This document shows, one piece after another, positions 33,393-42,345 of a DNA stretch of 56,707 nucleotides. The number at the start of each line of letters is the position of its first letter. The stretch's first letter is position 1. The DNA is from JBCCGR01 sp039029195 (GTDB taxonomy: Bacteria > Pseudomonadota > Alphaproteobacteria > Rhizobiales > Rhizobiaceae): positions 1 to 56,707 of the forward strand of contig JBCCGR010000027.1 of NCBI GenBank assembly GCA_039029195.1, read 5' to 3'. The position numbers were made by a program, and so were the translations under genes. The notes beneath the pieces are model-generated. The model made no database searches and was not told the origin of the DNA. It saw only the letters and a list, made by a program, of their open reading frames with translations.

Positions 33393-34400
33393 TTAATACT
33401 GATCTTCGTAGCGCTTGGCCAGTTCTTCGATATTCTCAGGCGGCCATGCGGGAACTTCCATACCAAGATGGAGACCCATCGCGGCGAGAACTTCCTTGAT
33501 TTCATTGAGCGACTTGCGTCCGAAGTTCGGCGTGCGAAGCATTTCGGCTTCGGTTTTCTGGATCAGATCGCCGATATAGACGATGTTGTCGTTCTTCAGG
33601 CAGTTTGCCGAACGCACAGACAGTTCCAGCTCGTCGACCTTTTTCAGAAGTGCAGGGTTGAAGGCAAGTTCGGTAACCTGCTCCTGAACGACTTCCTTCT
33701 GCGGCTCTTCGAAGTTCACGAAGATCGAAAGCTGGTCCTGGAGAATGCGGGCGGCATAGGCCACAGCGTCTTCAGCGGTCAGCGATCCATCGGTTTCAAC
33801 TGTCAGCGTCAGCTTGTCATAGTCAAGAACCTGGCCTTCACGGGTGTTGTCGACCTTGTAGGAGACCTTGCGAACCGGTGAGTACAGGCTGTCGACCGGG
33901 ATCAGTCCAATCGGCGCATCTTCCGGGCGATTGCGATCAGCCGGGTGGTATCCCTTGCCGCTGTTGACGGTGAACTCCATACGAATTTCAGCCGCCTCAT
34001 CGAGGGTGCACAGAACATGGTCAGGGTTGAGGATCTCAACGTCGCCAACTGTCTGAATGTCGCCAGCGGTCACAACGCCGGGACCTTCCTTACGCACAAC
34101 CATGCGCTTGGGTCCCTCGCCTTCCATGCGGATGGCAACTTCCTTGACGTTCAGGATGATGTCGGTGACATCTTCACGAACACCGGGGATCGACGAAAAC
34201 TCATGCAAAACGCCATCAATCTGCACAGCGGTGATTGCCGCACCCTGCAGAGATGACAAAAGAACACGACGCAGCGCATTGCCAAGGGTCAGGCCAAAAC
34301 CGCGCTCCAACGGTTCTGCAACGACGGTGCCCTTGGTACCAGCCGAATTAATGTCAAGCTTGTTCGGCTTGATCAGCTCCTGCCAGTTTTTCTGAATCAT
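33393..34400 (-). CDS. rpoA: RNA polymerase alpha subunit
   Basis: 335 residues: N-terminal dimerisation domain (VAEPLERGFGLTLGNALRRVLLSSL) that nucleates polymerase assembly, a flexible linker, and the C-terminal domain (LSVRSANCLKNDNIVYIGDLIQ, RTPNFGRKSLNEIKEVL) that contacts UP elements and activators. The ATG at 34400 (MIQKNWQELI) is the alphaproteobacterial start; the frame extends 14 codons further without similarity. Lies between rpsK and rplQ. Confidence 0.98.
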   Translation of the reverse strand: MIQKNWQELIKPNKLDINSAGTKGTVVAEPLERGFGLTLGNALRRVLLSSLQGAAITAVQIDGVLHEFSSIPGVREDVTDIILNVKEVAIRMEGEGPKRMVVRKEGPGVVTAGDIQTVGDVEILNPDHVLCTLDEAAEIRMEFTVNSGKGYHPADRNRPEDAPIGLIPVDSLYSPVRKVSYKVDNTREGQVLDYDKLTLTVETDGSLTAEDAVAYAARILQDQLSIFVNFEEPQKEVVQEQVTELAFNPALLKKVDELELSVRSANCLKNDNIVYIGDLIQKTEAEMLRTPNFGRKSLNEIKEVLAAMGLHLGMEVPAWPPENIEELAKRYEDQY

Positions 34401-34490
34401 GGGTATCCTTTCGCATACTTTGCCACCATCCAATCGTGGCAACAGACATGGATGCTCCGCAGGATGAGGACGGAGCCGGATGAATGGCGT

Positions 34491-34880
34491 CTATACGCGA
34501 CGCTTTTTACGCGGGCGGCAGCCATTGTGCGGGATCGACGTCACATCGCGAATGGAGGTGATGACAAATCCTGCTGCCTGAAGAGCACGCAGTGCTGATT
34601 CACGACCGGAACCGGGGCCACGAACCTCCACTTCAAGAGATTTCATGCCATGCTCCTGCGCTTTGCGCGCTGCTTCTTCCGCCGCGATCTGCGCCGCATA
34701 TGGCGTCGACTTGCGCGAGCCTTTGAAGCCCTGAGCACCAGCAGATGACCAGGAAATTGCATTTCCCTGAGCATCCGTAATCGTGATCATCGTGTTGTTA
34801 AAAGTTGAATTCACATGGGCGACGCCCGATGCGATATTCTTACGCTCGCGACGGCGAACGCGTGTGGCATCTTTTGCCAT
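34491..34880 (-). CDS. rpsK: 30S ribosomal protein S11
   Basis: 129 residues ending in the invariant IPHNGCRPRKKRRV; central GAQGFKGSRKSTPYAAQ. S11 lies on the platform of the small subunit near the mRNA exit. It follows rpsM after a 115-nt gap, longer than its neighbours, which contains a 7-bp GC hairpin (34952-34970) but no terminator-like T-run in the reading direction. Confidence 0.98.
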   Translation of the reverse strand: MAKDATRVRRRERKNIASGVAHVNSTFNNTMITITDAQGNAISWSSAGAQGFKGSRKSTPYAAQIAAEEAARKAQEHGMKSLEVEVRGPGSGRESALRALQAAGFVITSIRDVTSIPHNGCRPRKKRRV

Positions 34881-34995
34881 TCGTTGTCCTTCTCGATCTC
34901 AACACTGCCTGAAGGCAGCTCCACCTATGGTCTTTGGTCGTCTTACGCATACAGGCCCGCTTGGGGCCTGCACAAAAATTGATTGTTAAAAGAAA

Positions 34996-35364
34996 TTACT
35001 TCTTCTTGCCGGCGATTGCCTTTGCCGGGCCCTTGCGGGTGCGCGCATTGGTGTGGGTGCGCTGGCCGCGAACAGGCAGCTTGCGACGGTGGCGCAGACC
35101 ACGATAGCAGCCCAAATCCATCAACCGCTTTACATTCATGGAAACTTCACGACGAAGGTCGCCTTCAACCATGTAATCACGGTCGATAATTTCACGAATC
35201 TGAAGAACCTCAGCATCGGAAAGCTCGTTCACCCGACGTTCCTGCGGGATGCTGGCCTTCTCGACGATTTCGGCAGCGTGCTTTTTGCCGATGCCATGAA
35301 TGTATTGCAGCGCAATGATGGTGCGCTTGTTTGTTGGAATGTTGACGCCAGCGATACGAGCCAC
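34996..35364 (-). CDS. rpsM: 30S ribosomal protein S13
   Basis: 122 residues starting MARIAGVNIPTNKRTIIALQYIHGIG, with GLRHRRKLPVRGQRTHTNARTRKG near the end. S13 contacts the P-site tRNA and the large subunit head bridge. First gene of the alpha operon, preceded by 240 nt with its own promoter candidate; rpmJ, usually between secY and rpsM in E. coli, is absent here as expected for this class. Confidence 0.98.
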   Translation of the reverse strand: MARIAGVNIPTNKRTIIALQYIHGIGKKHAAEIVEKASIPQERRVNELSDAEVLQIREIIDRDYMVEGDLRREVSMNVKRLMDLGCYRGLRHRRKLPVRGQRTHTNARTRKGPAKAIAGKKK

Positions 35365-35519
35365 GCCCAGTCTCCTTGTTTTTCAACGTCTGTTCAGACG
35401 CACTATTGATGGACTTGCCGGGAATACCGCGCCCCTTCAAGCCAAAACGACCGGGTCAGGCGGTAAGATTTTCATCCAAGCCCGAATCCGATCGCACAGA
35501 TTTCTTGCGAATTGGCAGG

Positions 35520-35548
35520 TGTTTAAGGCTTTCCAGTGGCCGCGTCAA
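35520..35548 (-). promoter_or_regulatory. Candidate promoter of the rpsM-rpsK-rpoA-rplQ operon
   Basis: In the 240-nt gap between adk and rpsM the minus strand has TTGACG (35548-35543), exactly 17 nt, TAAACA (35525-35520). It would give a leader of about 145 nt before rpsM. A palindrome TGCAGAATTCTGCA (35550-35563) lies just upstream, between it and the adk stop. Confidence 0.5.
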
Positions 35549-35604
35549 CTGCAGAATTCTGCAAAATAGAACGGTTCTGAAAAACCTTGCTAACAACGTC
35601 TGAT

Positions 35605-36258
35605 TCAGTTTCCTGAGCCGAGTACGTTTTCAATTTCCTTGGTCACGGCGTCGATCTCCAACATGCCGTCAACCACCTTCAACTTGCCTTTGGCGTAGTA
35701 GTAACCAATGAGCGGAGATGTATCTTTGTAATAGGCCTGCAAACGATTCCGAATGGTCTCTTCATTGTCGTCCGCACGACGTTTGAATTCACTGGAGCCG
35801 CACTTGTCGCAGATGCCTTCCTGCTCAGGCTTTTTCAGCGTGTCGTGATACCCCTCACCGCAGCTCGCACAGGTGTAGCGGCCAACAACGCGTTCAACCA
35901 TGGCATCGTCGTCGACACGGAGCTCGACGACAGAGTTGAGCGACAGGCCTTTGCTTTCCAGCATGGCTTCCACGGCGTCCGCCTGTCCCAGCGTGCGAGG
36001 ATAACCATCAAGGATAAATCCATTGGCACAATCGTCTTCGTCGATCCTGTCGGACACGATTGCGTTGACGATTTCGTCCGAAACAAGATCACCTGCTTCC
36101 ATGATTGCCTTGGCACGCTTGCCAACTTCGGTTTGGGCTGCCACAGCGGCGCGAAGCATGTCGCCGGTTGAAAGCTGCGGAATACCGAATTTCTCGACCA
36201 GCCGCAGTGCCTGGGTTCCCTTCCCGGCTCCAGGCGGTCCCAAAAGGATCAGCCTCAT
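35605..36258 (-). CDS. adk: Adenylate kinase (long form with Cys4 LID)
   Basis: Interconverts ATP, AMP and ADP. The 217 residues begin with the P-loop GPPGAGKGTQA, followed by the NMP-binding domain (STGDMLRAAV) and a long LID that contains CASCGEGYH and CDKCGSSEF, four Cys placed to hold a structural zinc as in Gram-positive and some alphaproteobacterial enzymes. The ATG overlaps the secY stop by 4 nt. The location after secY is the classical spc position. Confidence 0.98.
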   Translation of the reverse strand: MRLILLGPPGAGKGTQALRLVEKFGIPQLSTGDMLRAAVAAQTEVGKRAKAIMEAGDLVSDEIVNAIVSDRIDEDDCANGFILDGYPRTLGQADAVEAMLESKGLSLNSVVELRVDDDAMVERVVGRYTCASCGEGYHDTLKKPEQEGICDKCGSSEFKRRADDNEETIRNRLQAYYKDTSPLIGYYYAKGKLKVVDGMLEIDAVTKEIENVLGSGN

Positions 36259-37595
36259 TTTTTGCGCTTCCCTCCACGCAGTTTCGACTTCTTGATCAGC
36301 CCCTCATATTGCTGGGCAAACAGATGGCCCTGAACTTGAGACACCGTATCCATGGTCACGCTGACGATAATGAGCAGTGACGTACCGCCGAGGAACAATG
36401 AGATCCCCTGTTGTGACATGAACATCTCAGGAATGAGACAGACGAAGATCAAATATATCGCGCCAAGCACGGTGATGCGACTTAGCACATAGTCGATGTA
36501 CTGCGCGGTGCGCTCACCAGGACGAATGCCGGGAATGAAGCCGCCATGGCGCTTCAGATTGTCGGCAGTATCCTTCGGATTGAACACAATCGCCGTGTAG
36601 AAGAAGGCGAAAAAGCCAATAAGCGCCGCATACATGATGAGATAGAGCGGCTGTCCACGTCCGAGCGACGCCACAATGGCACCAAGCCAGCCAGGCATAC
36701 TCTCCGTGTTGGAGAAATTTGCAACGGTCAGAGGCAGCAACAATAGCGATGATGCAAAGATCGGCGGAATAACGCCGGCAGTGTTCATCTTCAGGGGAAG
36801 ATGGGACGAATCCCCTTGGAACATCTTGTTTCCAACCTGGCGCTTCGGATACTGGATCAGCAACCGACGTTGCGCCCGTTCGATGAACACGATGAACGCA
36901 ATCAAGGCGACGATTGAAACAAGCACCGCGACCAAAACAAGCGCTGACAATGCACCTGTACGGCTTTGTTCCAGAAGCTGAACAAGCGCCGACGGCAAGG
37001 CTGCAACAATACCGGCAAAGATGATCAGCGAAATGCCGTTACCAATACCGCGTGCGGTGATCTGTTCACCAAGCCACATCAGGAACATGGTGCCACCAAC
37101 TAGGGTGATCACGGTCGAAACAGTAAAGAACCAGCCTGGATTTGTAACAATCCCCTGCGATGACGAAAGCCCAACCGCAATGCCGTAAGCCTGCAAGGTC
37201 GCCAGAATCACGGTGCCGTAGCGTGTGTACTGATTGATAACCTTGCGGCCCTGTTCGCCTTCCTTCTTCAGCTGTTCCAGCGTCGGAACAACCGACGTCA
37301 TGAGCTGAATGATAATGGAGGCGGAAATATAAGGCATGATGCCGAGCGCAAAGATCGCGAGCCGCTCAACGGCCCCCCCGGCAAACATGTTGAAAAGCCC
37401 CAGAACGCCCTGAGACTGCTGTTCAAAGGCGCGGGCGAAAGCGTCCGGGTCAATACCGGGAAGCGGAATGTAAGTTCCAAGCCTGTAAACGAGCAGAGCA
37501 CCAAGAGTGAACCACAGGCGTTTTTTGAGATCGGTTGCCTTCGAAAAGGCGGAGAAACTCAAATTGGCTGCGAGTTGTTCGGCTGCTGATGCCAT
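36255..37595 (-). CDS. secY: Protein translocase subunit SecY
   Basis: 446-residue channel subunit of the Sec translocon with ten predicted membrane helices; recognisable segments are LGALLVYRLGTYIPLPGIDP, the plug-region SASIIIQLMTS and the loop RRLLIQYPKRQVGNKM. Translated with adk by a 4-nt overlap at its end. Follows rplO after an 86-nt gap. Confidence 0.98.
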   Translation of the reverse strand: MASAAEQLAANLSFSAFSKATDLKKRLWFTLGALLVYRLGTYIPLPGIDPDAFARAFEQQSQGVLGLFNMFAGGAVERLAIFALGIMPYISASIIIQLMTSVVPTLEQLKKEGEQGRKVINQYTRYGTVILATLQAYGIAVGLSSSQGIVTNPGWFFTVSTVITLVGGTMFLMWLGEQITARGIGNGISLIIFAGIVAALPSALVQLLEQSRTGALSALVLVAVLVSIVALIAFIVFIERAQRRLLIQYPKRQVGNKMFQGDSSHLPLKMNTAGVIPPIFASSLLLLPLTVANFSNTESMPGWLGAIVASLGRGQPLYLIMYAALIGFFAFFYTAIVFNPKDTADNLKRHGGFIPGIRPGERTAQYIDYVLSRITVLGAIYLIFVCLIPEMFMSQQGISLFLGGTSLLIIVSVTMDTVSQVQGHLFAQQYEGLIKKSKLRGGKRKK

Positions 37596-37681
37596 ATCTG
37601 TCTCCGGTCGGCTTTCACTGGATACTGCAGGTGGAGATGGTGTGCGGCCAGCTAATTACAAGCCGCCACGCTCAACTGCAA

Positions 37682-38161
37682 TCAGGCGGCCTCTTTAGCC
37701 TTTTTTTCGACAACGGTCACGCTGCCGCCAGCAGCTTCAATCTTCGCGATGGCCTGCTTTGATGCGCCGGCCACTTCCAGATTGAACTTGCTCTTTGCAT
37801 CGCCATCAGAAAGCACGCGAACACCGTCCTTTACGCGACGGATCACACCAGCTTCCTTCAGTGCTTCCGCATTGATGACGGATGACGCGTCAAGCTTCTT
37901 GGCTTCAACAGCCTGCTCAAGGCGGGCAATGGAAACCACATTATAGTCCTTGGCGAAGATATTGTTGAAACCGCGCTTTGGCAGACGCTGGTAAAGCGGC
38001 ATCTGACCGCCTTCATAGCCCTTGATTGCCACGCCGGACCGGGACTTCTGCCCCTTTACGCCGCGACCTGAGGTCTTGCCTTTGCCGGAGCCAATGCCAC
38101 GGCCTAGACGCTTGCGGCCAGGATTGGCGCCTTCATTATCGCGAATATCGTTGAGTTTCAT
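37682..38161 (-). CDS. rplO: 50S ribosomal protein L15
   Basis: 159 residues starting MKLNDIRDNEGANPGRKRLGRGIGSGKGKTSGRGVKGQ (Gly/Lys-rich extension that threads into 23S rRNA) and a globular C-terminal domain with YQRLPKRGFNNIF. Ends with a short Lys-rich tail. 24 nt after rpmD. Confidence 0.97.
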   Translation of the reverse strand: MKLNDIRDNEGANPGRKRLGRGIGSGKGKTSGRGVKGQKSRSGVAIKGYEGGQMPLYQRLPKRGFNNIFAKDYNVVSIARLEQAVEAKKLDASSVINAEALKEAGVIRRVKDGVRVLSDGDAKSKFNLEVAGASKQAIAKIEAAGGSVTVVEKKAKEAA

Positions 38162-38185
38162 CGAACCTGCTCCTGCACCCGGTCT

Positions 38186-38386
38186 TTACGCGTTTTCTTC
38201 AACACGCACGAGGTGGGCGACTTTACGGATCATACCGCGAACCGCTGGGGTATCTTCCAGAGTGCGACGGCGATTGATTTTGTTGAGGCCAAGGCCGATC
38301 AGGGTCTGACGCTGATCTGCCGGCCGACGCAGCGGGCTGCCGGTCTGGACAACCGTAACCGTTCCTGCTGATTTTTTGTCAGCCAT
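38186..38386 (-). CDS. rpmD: 50S ribosomal protein L30
   Basis: 66 residues, MADKKSAGTVTVVQTGSPLRRPADQRQTLIGLGLNKINRRR-type sequence; the last part GMIRKVAHLVRVEE is the family C-terminus. The ATG at 38386 was chosen because the 9 codons upstream in frame run into the intergenic region and have no counterpart in L30. 10 nt after rpsE. Confidence 0.96.
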   Translation of the reverse strand: MADKKSAGTVTVVQTGSPLRRPADQRQTLIGLGLNKINRRRTLEDTPAVRGMIRKVAHLVRVEENA

Positions 38387-38396
38387 GTGCTCGCTC

Positions 38397-38948
38397 CTAC
38401 TCTTCGGCGCCAATCAGGTCGCGACGACGCGCCTGCAGCGTGGAGTATTTGATACCGCGCTGGGCAGCAATATCCTTGGGGTGCATCTGATGCTTCAGGG
38501 CATCAAAAGTCGCACGTACCATGTTGTACGGGTTCGAGGAACCAAGCGACTTGGCAACGACGTCAGCCATACCAACGGTTTCAAACACGGCGCGCATTGG
38601 ACCACCGGCAATGATACCGGTTCCCGGAGGCGCTGCCCGCAGAACCACACGGCCTGCGCCGTGCCGACCATTCACGTCATGGTGCAAGGTGCGGCCATCG
38701 CGAAGTGGTACGAAAATCATGTCGCGCTTTGCAGCTTCAGAAGCCTTGCGGATCGCCTCAGGCACTTCGCGTGCTTTGCCGTGACCAAATCCAACCCGGC
38801 CCTTCTGGTCGCCAACAACCACGAGGGCTGCAAAACCAAAACGCCGACCGCCCTTCACCACCTTGGCGACGCGGTTGATGTGAACCAGCTTGTCAACAAA
38901 TTCGCTGTCGCGCTCTTCGCGATCATCGCGTTGCTGTCTCGGTGCCAT
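38397..38948 (-). CDS. rpsE: 30S ribosomal protein S5
   Basis: 183 residues. The double-stranded-RNA-binding part has VHINRVAKVVKGGRRFGFAALVVVGD and the second domain GGPMRAVFETVGMADVVAKSLGSSNPYN. S5 shapes the mRNA entry and decoding fidelity. N-terminal extension is basic/acidic (RQQRDDREERD) as in related bacteria. Confidence 0.98.
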   Translation of the reverse strand: MAPRQQRDDREERDSEFVDKLVHINRVAKVVKGGRRFGFAALVVVGDQKGRVGFGHGKAREVPEAIRKASEAAKRDMIFVPLRDGRTLHHDVNGRHGAGRVVLRAAPPGTGIIAGGPMRAVFETVGMADVVAKSLGSSNPYNMVRATFDALKHQMHPKDIAAQRGIKYSTLQARRRDLIGAEE

Positions 38949-39059
38949 ATCCTTAGTCCTTTATTCTTTTCCGGAGCACCCGGGCGATAAAACCGCCCGA
39001 TTCTTTTAGTCTGCGTCTGTTTTGCCCGAAAAGGTCGCAAGACCCATCGGGAGCAGACG

Positions 39060-39413
39060 TCAGAAGTTCAGACCACCCTCACGGGCGGCTTCGGCCAGTG
39101 CTTTCACGCGGCCATGGTAGAGAAACGCACCACGATCAAACACAACGTCCGTGACACCAGCGCTCTTGGCACGTTCCGCGATCAGCTTGCCAATGTTGGC
39201 AGCCGCATCCACGTTTCCGCCTTTGTCCGCAGAGCCCTTTTCCAGGGTCGATGCGGAAGCAACGGTGTGGCCGCGCTCATCATCAATGATTTGCGCATAG
39301 ATGTTGTTCAGCGAACGATGCACGCTCAAACGCGGGCGACCGTTGGAGTTTTTCTTCAACTGACGGCGTACGCGAGAAGCGCGACGCTGACGTGTCTGTT
39401 TGGAATTGGCCAT
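39060..39413 (-). CDS. rplR: 50S ribosomal protein L18
   Basis: 117 residues; 5S rRNA-binding protein with RVRRQLKKNSNGRPRLSVHRSLNNIYAQIIDD and VVFDRGAFLYHGRVKALAEAAREGGLNF at the end. 111 nt separate it from rpsE. Confidence 0.97.
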   Translation of the reverse strand: MANSKQTRQRRASRVRRQLKKNSNGRPRLSVHRSLNNIYAQIIDDERGHTVASASTLEKGSADKGGNVDAAANIGKLIAERAKSAGVTDVVFDRGAFLYHGRVKALAEAAREGGLNF

Positions 39414-39425
39414 TGTCGTCAGCCC

Positions 39426-39959
39426 TTACTTCTTCTTGCCTTCCTTACGGAAGATTGTTTCATCAGCATATTTCACGCCCTTGCCTTTATAGGGCTCCGG
39501 TGGACGGAAGCTGCGGATCTCAGCGGCAACCTGGCCGACAACCTGCTTGTCATGACCGGCAATCACCACTTCAGTCGGCTTTGGCACAGTGACCTGGATG
39601 CCTTCCGGGATGTCGTAAACAACATCGTGGCTGAAGCCCAGCGCGAGCTGCAGCTTGTTGCCCTGCATTGCTGCACGATAACCAACACCGTTGATTTCAA
39701 GACGTTTTTCGAACCCGTCCTTCACACCCGTCAGGATGTTCGAAACCATCGTGCGCGACATACCCCACTGGGCGCGCGACGCGCGGGTGTCGGACTTCGG
39801 ATCAAGTGTGAAGGTATTGTCTTCAAGTTTGATGAGCACGTCGTCATTGACAACGAAGCTCAATTCCCCCTTCGGACCTTTGGCCTTGACGGTCCGGCCT
39901 TCCAGCGTAGCGGTCACGCCGTCTGGAACAGCTACCGGTTTTTTACCTATACGAGACAT
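39426..39959 (-). CDS. rplF: 50S ribosomal protein L6
   Basis: 177 residues starting MSRIGKKPVAVPDGVTATLEG, with the C-terminal signature RPPEPYKGKGVKYADE. Binds helix 97 region of 23S rRNA near the factor-binding site. 12 nt before rplR. Confidence 0.98.
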   Translation of the reverse strand: MSRIGKKPVAVPDGVTATLEGRTVKAKGPKGELSFVVNDDVLIKLEDNTFTLDPKSDTRASRAQWGMSRTMVSNILTGVKDGFEKRLEINGVGYRAAMQGNKLQLALGFSHDVVYDIPEGIQVTVPKPTEVVIAGHDKQVVGQVAAEIRSFRPPEPYKGKGVKYADETIFRKEGKKK

Positions 39960-39999
39960 GGCTGTTTACCTGTCGTTCCTGCAAGAGCGCCTATGCCGA

Positions 40000-40398
40000 T
40001 CAGAAGATCTGGCACAGCACCTCGCCACCTACATTCTTTTCGCGCGCTTCATGATCTGCCATTACACCCTTGGGCGTGGACAGGATAGAAACACCCAGAC
40101 CGTTTGCAACGCGTGGAAGCGTTTTCACCGAAGAATAAACCCGGCGGCCAGGCTTGGAGATGCGGGTGATATCGCGGATCACCGGCTCACCCTCATAGTA
40201 TTTCAGCTCAATGTTGAGCTCAGCCTTGCCATTGTCATGGTCCGTGCGGGAATAGCCGCGGATATAGCCTTCAGCTTCCAGCACATCCAGAACGTTCGCA
40301 CGCAGTGTTGAGGCGGGCGATGCAACAGAGGACCGGCCACGCATCAGAGCGTTGCGGATACGGGTGAGCATATCACCAAGAGGATCAGTCATAGACAT
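40000..40398 (-). CDS. rpsH: 30S ribosomal protein S8
   Basis: 132 residues, MSMTDPLGDMLTRIRNALMRGRSS at the start and LGVSILSTPKGVMADHEAREKNVGGEVLCQIF at the end. Primary 16S rRNA binder and, in E. coli, the translational repressor of the spc operon. An internal ATG two codons in is an alternative start. 12 nt after rpsN. Confidence 0.98.
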   Translation of the reverse strand: MSMTDPLGDMLTRIRNALMRGRSSVASPASTLRANVLDVLEAEGYIRGYSRTDHDNGKAELNIELKYYEGEPVIRDITRISKPGRRVYSSVKTLPRVANGLGVSILSTPKGVMADHEAREKNVGGEVLCQIF

Positions 40399-40410
40399 GA
40401 GTGTTCTCCC

Positions 40411-40716
40411 CTACCAGCTTGATTTCACGAGACCCGGGATCTGACCCAGGGAACCCAGTTCACGAAGCGCAATACGCGAAAGCTTCAGCTTGCGGTAATA
40501 ACCGCGCGGACGGCCAGAGACCTCGCAACGGTTACGCAAGCGGCCTTTTGCCGAGTTGCGTGGCATTTCATTCAGCTTGAGTTGAGCCTTGAAGCGCTCC
40601 TCAATCGGAAGCGACTTGTTGCCGGTGATAGCTTTGAGTGCGGCCCGACGGGCTGCATTCTTCTTCACCAGCTTTGCTCTGCGCTTGTTCTTTTCGACCG
40701 CGCTCACTTTCGCCAT
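40411..40716 (-). CDS. rpsN: 30S ribosomal protein S14 (zinc-free long form)
   Basis: 101 residues, the long form without the CxxC zinc motifs; MPRNSAKGRLRNRCEVSGRPRGYYRKLKLSRIALRELG is the family core (positions about 50-90). Located between rplE and rpsH as in the spc operon. Confidence 0.98.
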   Translation of the reverse strand: MAKVSAVEKNKRRAKLVKKNAARRAALKAITGNKSLPIEERFKAQLKLNEMPRNSAKGRLRNRCEVSGRPRGYYRKLKLSRIALRELGSLGQIPGLVKSSW

Positions 40717-40750
40717 GTCAGATGTCCTTCTCTACGCTTGCCGTTACGGA

Positions 40751-41308
40751 TTACTGGCGGAAAGGGAAGTTAAAGGCGGTCAAGAGCGCCCGAGCTTCCT
40801 CGTCCGTGTCAGCCGTCGTACAAACGATGACGTCCATTCCCCAGATCTGATCAACCTTGTCGTAGTTGATCTCCGGAAAAACGATGTGTTCCTTGATGCC
40901 CATGGCAAAGTTGCCGCGGCCGTCAAAGCTCTTCGGGTTCAGACCACGGAAGTCACGAACGCGCGGCAGCGCGATGGTGATCAGGCGGTCAATGAATTCA
41001 TACATGCGGGCACCACGAAGGGTGACCTTGGCGCCGAGCGGCATGCCTTCACGAACCTTGAAGGTCGCAATCGACTTTGAGGCGCGGGTCACCAGCGCCT
41101 TCTGGCCAGCGATCAGGCTCAAATCTTCTGCAGCAACAGATGCCTTTTTGGAATCGTTGACGGATTCGCCAACGCCCATGTTCAGCACCACCTTTTCGAT
41201 GCGTGGAAGCTGCATCGGGTTCTTGTATTTGAACTCTTCGTTCAGCTTGGGCCGAACGACGTCCACATAATGTTTCTTAAGCCGTGGCTCAACTGCGGTC
41301 TCAGCCAT
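40751..41308 (-). CDS. rplE: 50S ribosomal protein L5
   Basis: 185 residues; binds 5S rRNA and bridges to the small-subunit head. Segments: PRIEKVVLNMGVGES, RITIALPRVRDFRG-like ITIALPRVRDFRGLNPKSFDGRGN, and the end LLTAFNFPFRQ. The ATG overlaps the rplX stop by 8 nt. Confidence 0.98.
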   Translation of the reverse strand: MAETAVEPRLKKHYVDVVRPKLNEEFKYKNPMQLPRIEKVVLNMGVGESVNDSKKASVAAEDLSLIAGQKALVTRASKSIATFKVREGMPLGAKVTLRGARMYEFIDRLITIALPRVRDFRGLNPKSFDGRGNFAMGIKEHIVFPEINYDKVDQIWGMDVIVCTTADTDEEARALLTAFNFPFRQ

Positions 41309-41615
41309 CGATCATATCTCCAGAACGCTTGGCAAAACGCACCTTGCGGCCGTCTTCCTGAGTTTTAAAGCCAACCCGGGTCGGCTTGCCATCTTTTGGA
41401 TCGGCAATGGCCAGGTTGGAAAGATCAATAGAAAGCTCTTTGGAAATGATCCCGGCTTCCTGATTTTGGGTCTGCTTCTGATGGCGGCGGACCACATTGA
41501 CCCCCTGCACCACAGCCCGGTTTTCTTTTGGAAGAACCGACAGCACATCGCCCGAGCGGCCCTTGTCGCGACCGGTCAAAACGACCACGCGGTCACCTTT
41601 GCGGATTTTCTGCAT
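41301..41615 (-). CDS. rplX: 50S ribosomal protein L24
   Basis: 104 residues with the KOW motif at the N-terminus (MQKIRKGDRVVVLTGRDKG) and the internal VQGVNVVRRHQKQTQNQEAGI. Early assembly protein at the 5' end of 23S rRNA. 12 nt after rplN. Confidence 0.98.
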   Translation of the reverse strand: MQKIRKGDRVVVLTGRDKGRSGDVLSVLPKENRAVVQGVNVVRRHQKQTQNQEAGIISKELSIDLSNLAIADPKDGKPTRVGFKTQEDGRKVRFAKRSGDMIDG

Positions 41616-41627
41616 GCCTGAGGTTCC

Positions 41628-41996
41628 TTACAATACTTCTGGCGCCAGGGAGACGATCTTCATGTGCCGCTTTGCGCGCAGTTCACGCGGAACGGGACCA
41701 AAGATACGCGTGCCAATTGGCTCCTGCTTGCCATCAATCAAAACGGCGGCATTGGTGTCGAAGCGGATAACGCTTCCGTCGGGACGCTGAATGTCCTTCG
41801 CGGTGCGCACGACGACGGCCTTGGCCACATCGCCCTTCTTCACGCGGCCACGTGGAATGGCTTCCTTGACCGAAACCACGATCACATCACCCACGGAGGC
41901 ATATTTGCGCTTGGAGCCGCCGAGCACTTTGATGCACATCACGCGACGGGCACCTGAATTGTCGGCTACGTCCAGATTTGTCTGCATCTGAATCAT
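41628..41996 (-). CDS. rplN: 50S ribosomal protein L14
   Basis: 122 residues starting MIQMQTNLDVADNSGARRVMCIKVLGGS, ending in KIVSLAPEVL. First gene of the spc operon; the 98-nt gap before it (41997-42094) separates it from rpsQ and contains a hairpin GAGGGC-AAAT-GCCCTC (42061-42076) that could end or slow the S10 transcript, but no good promoter was found. Confidence 0.98.
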   Translation of the reverse strand: MIQMQTNLDVADNSGARRVMCIKVLGGSKRKYASVGDVIVVSVKEAIPRGRVKKGDVAKAVVVRTAKDIQRPDGSVIRFDTNAAVLIDGKQEPIGTRIFGPVPRELRAKRHMKIVSLAPEVL

Positions 41997-42094
41997 GGCG
42001 TTTTCTTCTCATTCTTTCAGCGCCCGGCTAAGAGCACCGATTGCCAGTTCCAATTCGTTTGAGGGCAAATGCCCTCTAGCCACCATCCGCCTGA

Positions 42095-42334
42095 TCAGGC
42101 GCTGGCAGGCTCAATCACCACCCAACGCTTGTGCTTGGAAATCGGCGCCGTCTCCTGAATGAAGACCTCATCGCCAACTTTCTTTACATTTGCCTCGTCA
42201 TGGGCCTTGTAGTTCTTGGTGCGGCGCACCGTCTTTTTGAACAGCGGATGGGTAAAGCGACGCTCAACCTTCACAACGACAGTCTTATCGTTCTTGTCAC
42301 TCACCACCGTGCCCTGCAAAATTCGTTTTGGCAT
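42095..42334 (-). CDS. rpsQ: 30S ribosomal protein S17
   Basis: 79 residues: MPKRILQGTVVSDKNDKTVVVKVERR and HDEANVKKVGDEVFIQE, the OB-fold S17 core. Last gene of the S10 operon; a 14-bp palindrome CGCCTGATCAGGCG (42088-42101) covers its stop codon. Confidence 0.97.
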   Translation of the reverse strand: MPKRILQGTVVSDKNDKTVVVKVERRFTHPLFKKTVRRTKNYKAHDEANVKKVGDEVFIQETAPISKHKRWVVIEPASA

Positions 42335-42345
42335 TCTACTCTTCC

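Noticed and set aside
34952..34970. CAGGCCC/GGGCCTG hairpin between rpsM and rpsK considered as a terminator
   Set aside because: On the reading (minus) strand the T-run precedes rather than follows the stem, so it cannot be an intrinsic terminator there.
39114..40088. 324-codon plus-strand open frame across rplR, rplF and rpsH
   Set aside because: Spans three real genes in antisense; not a plausible protein.
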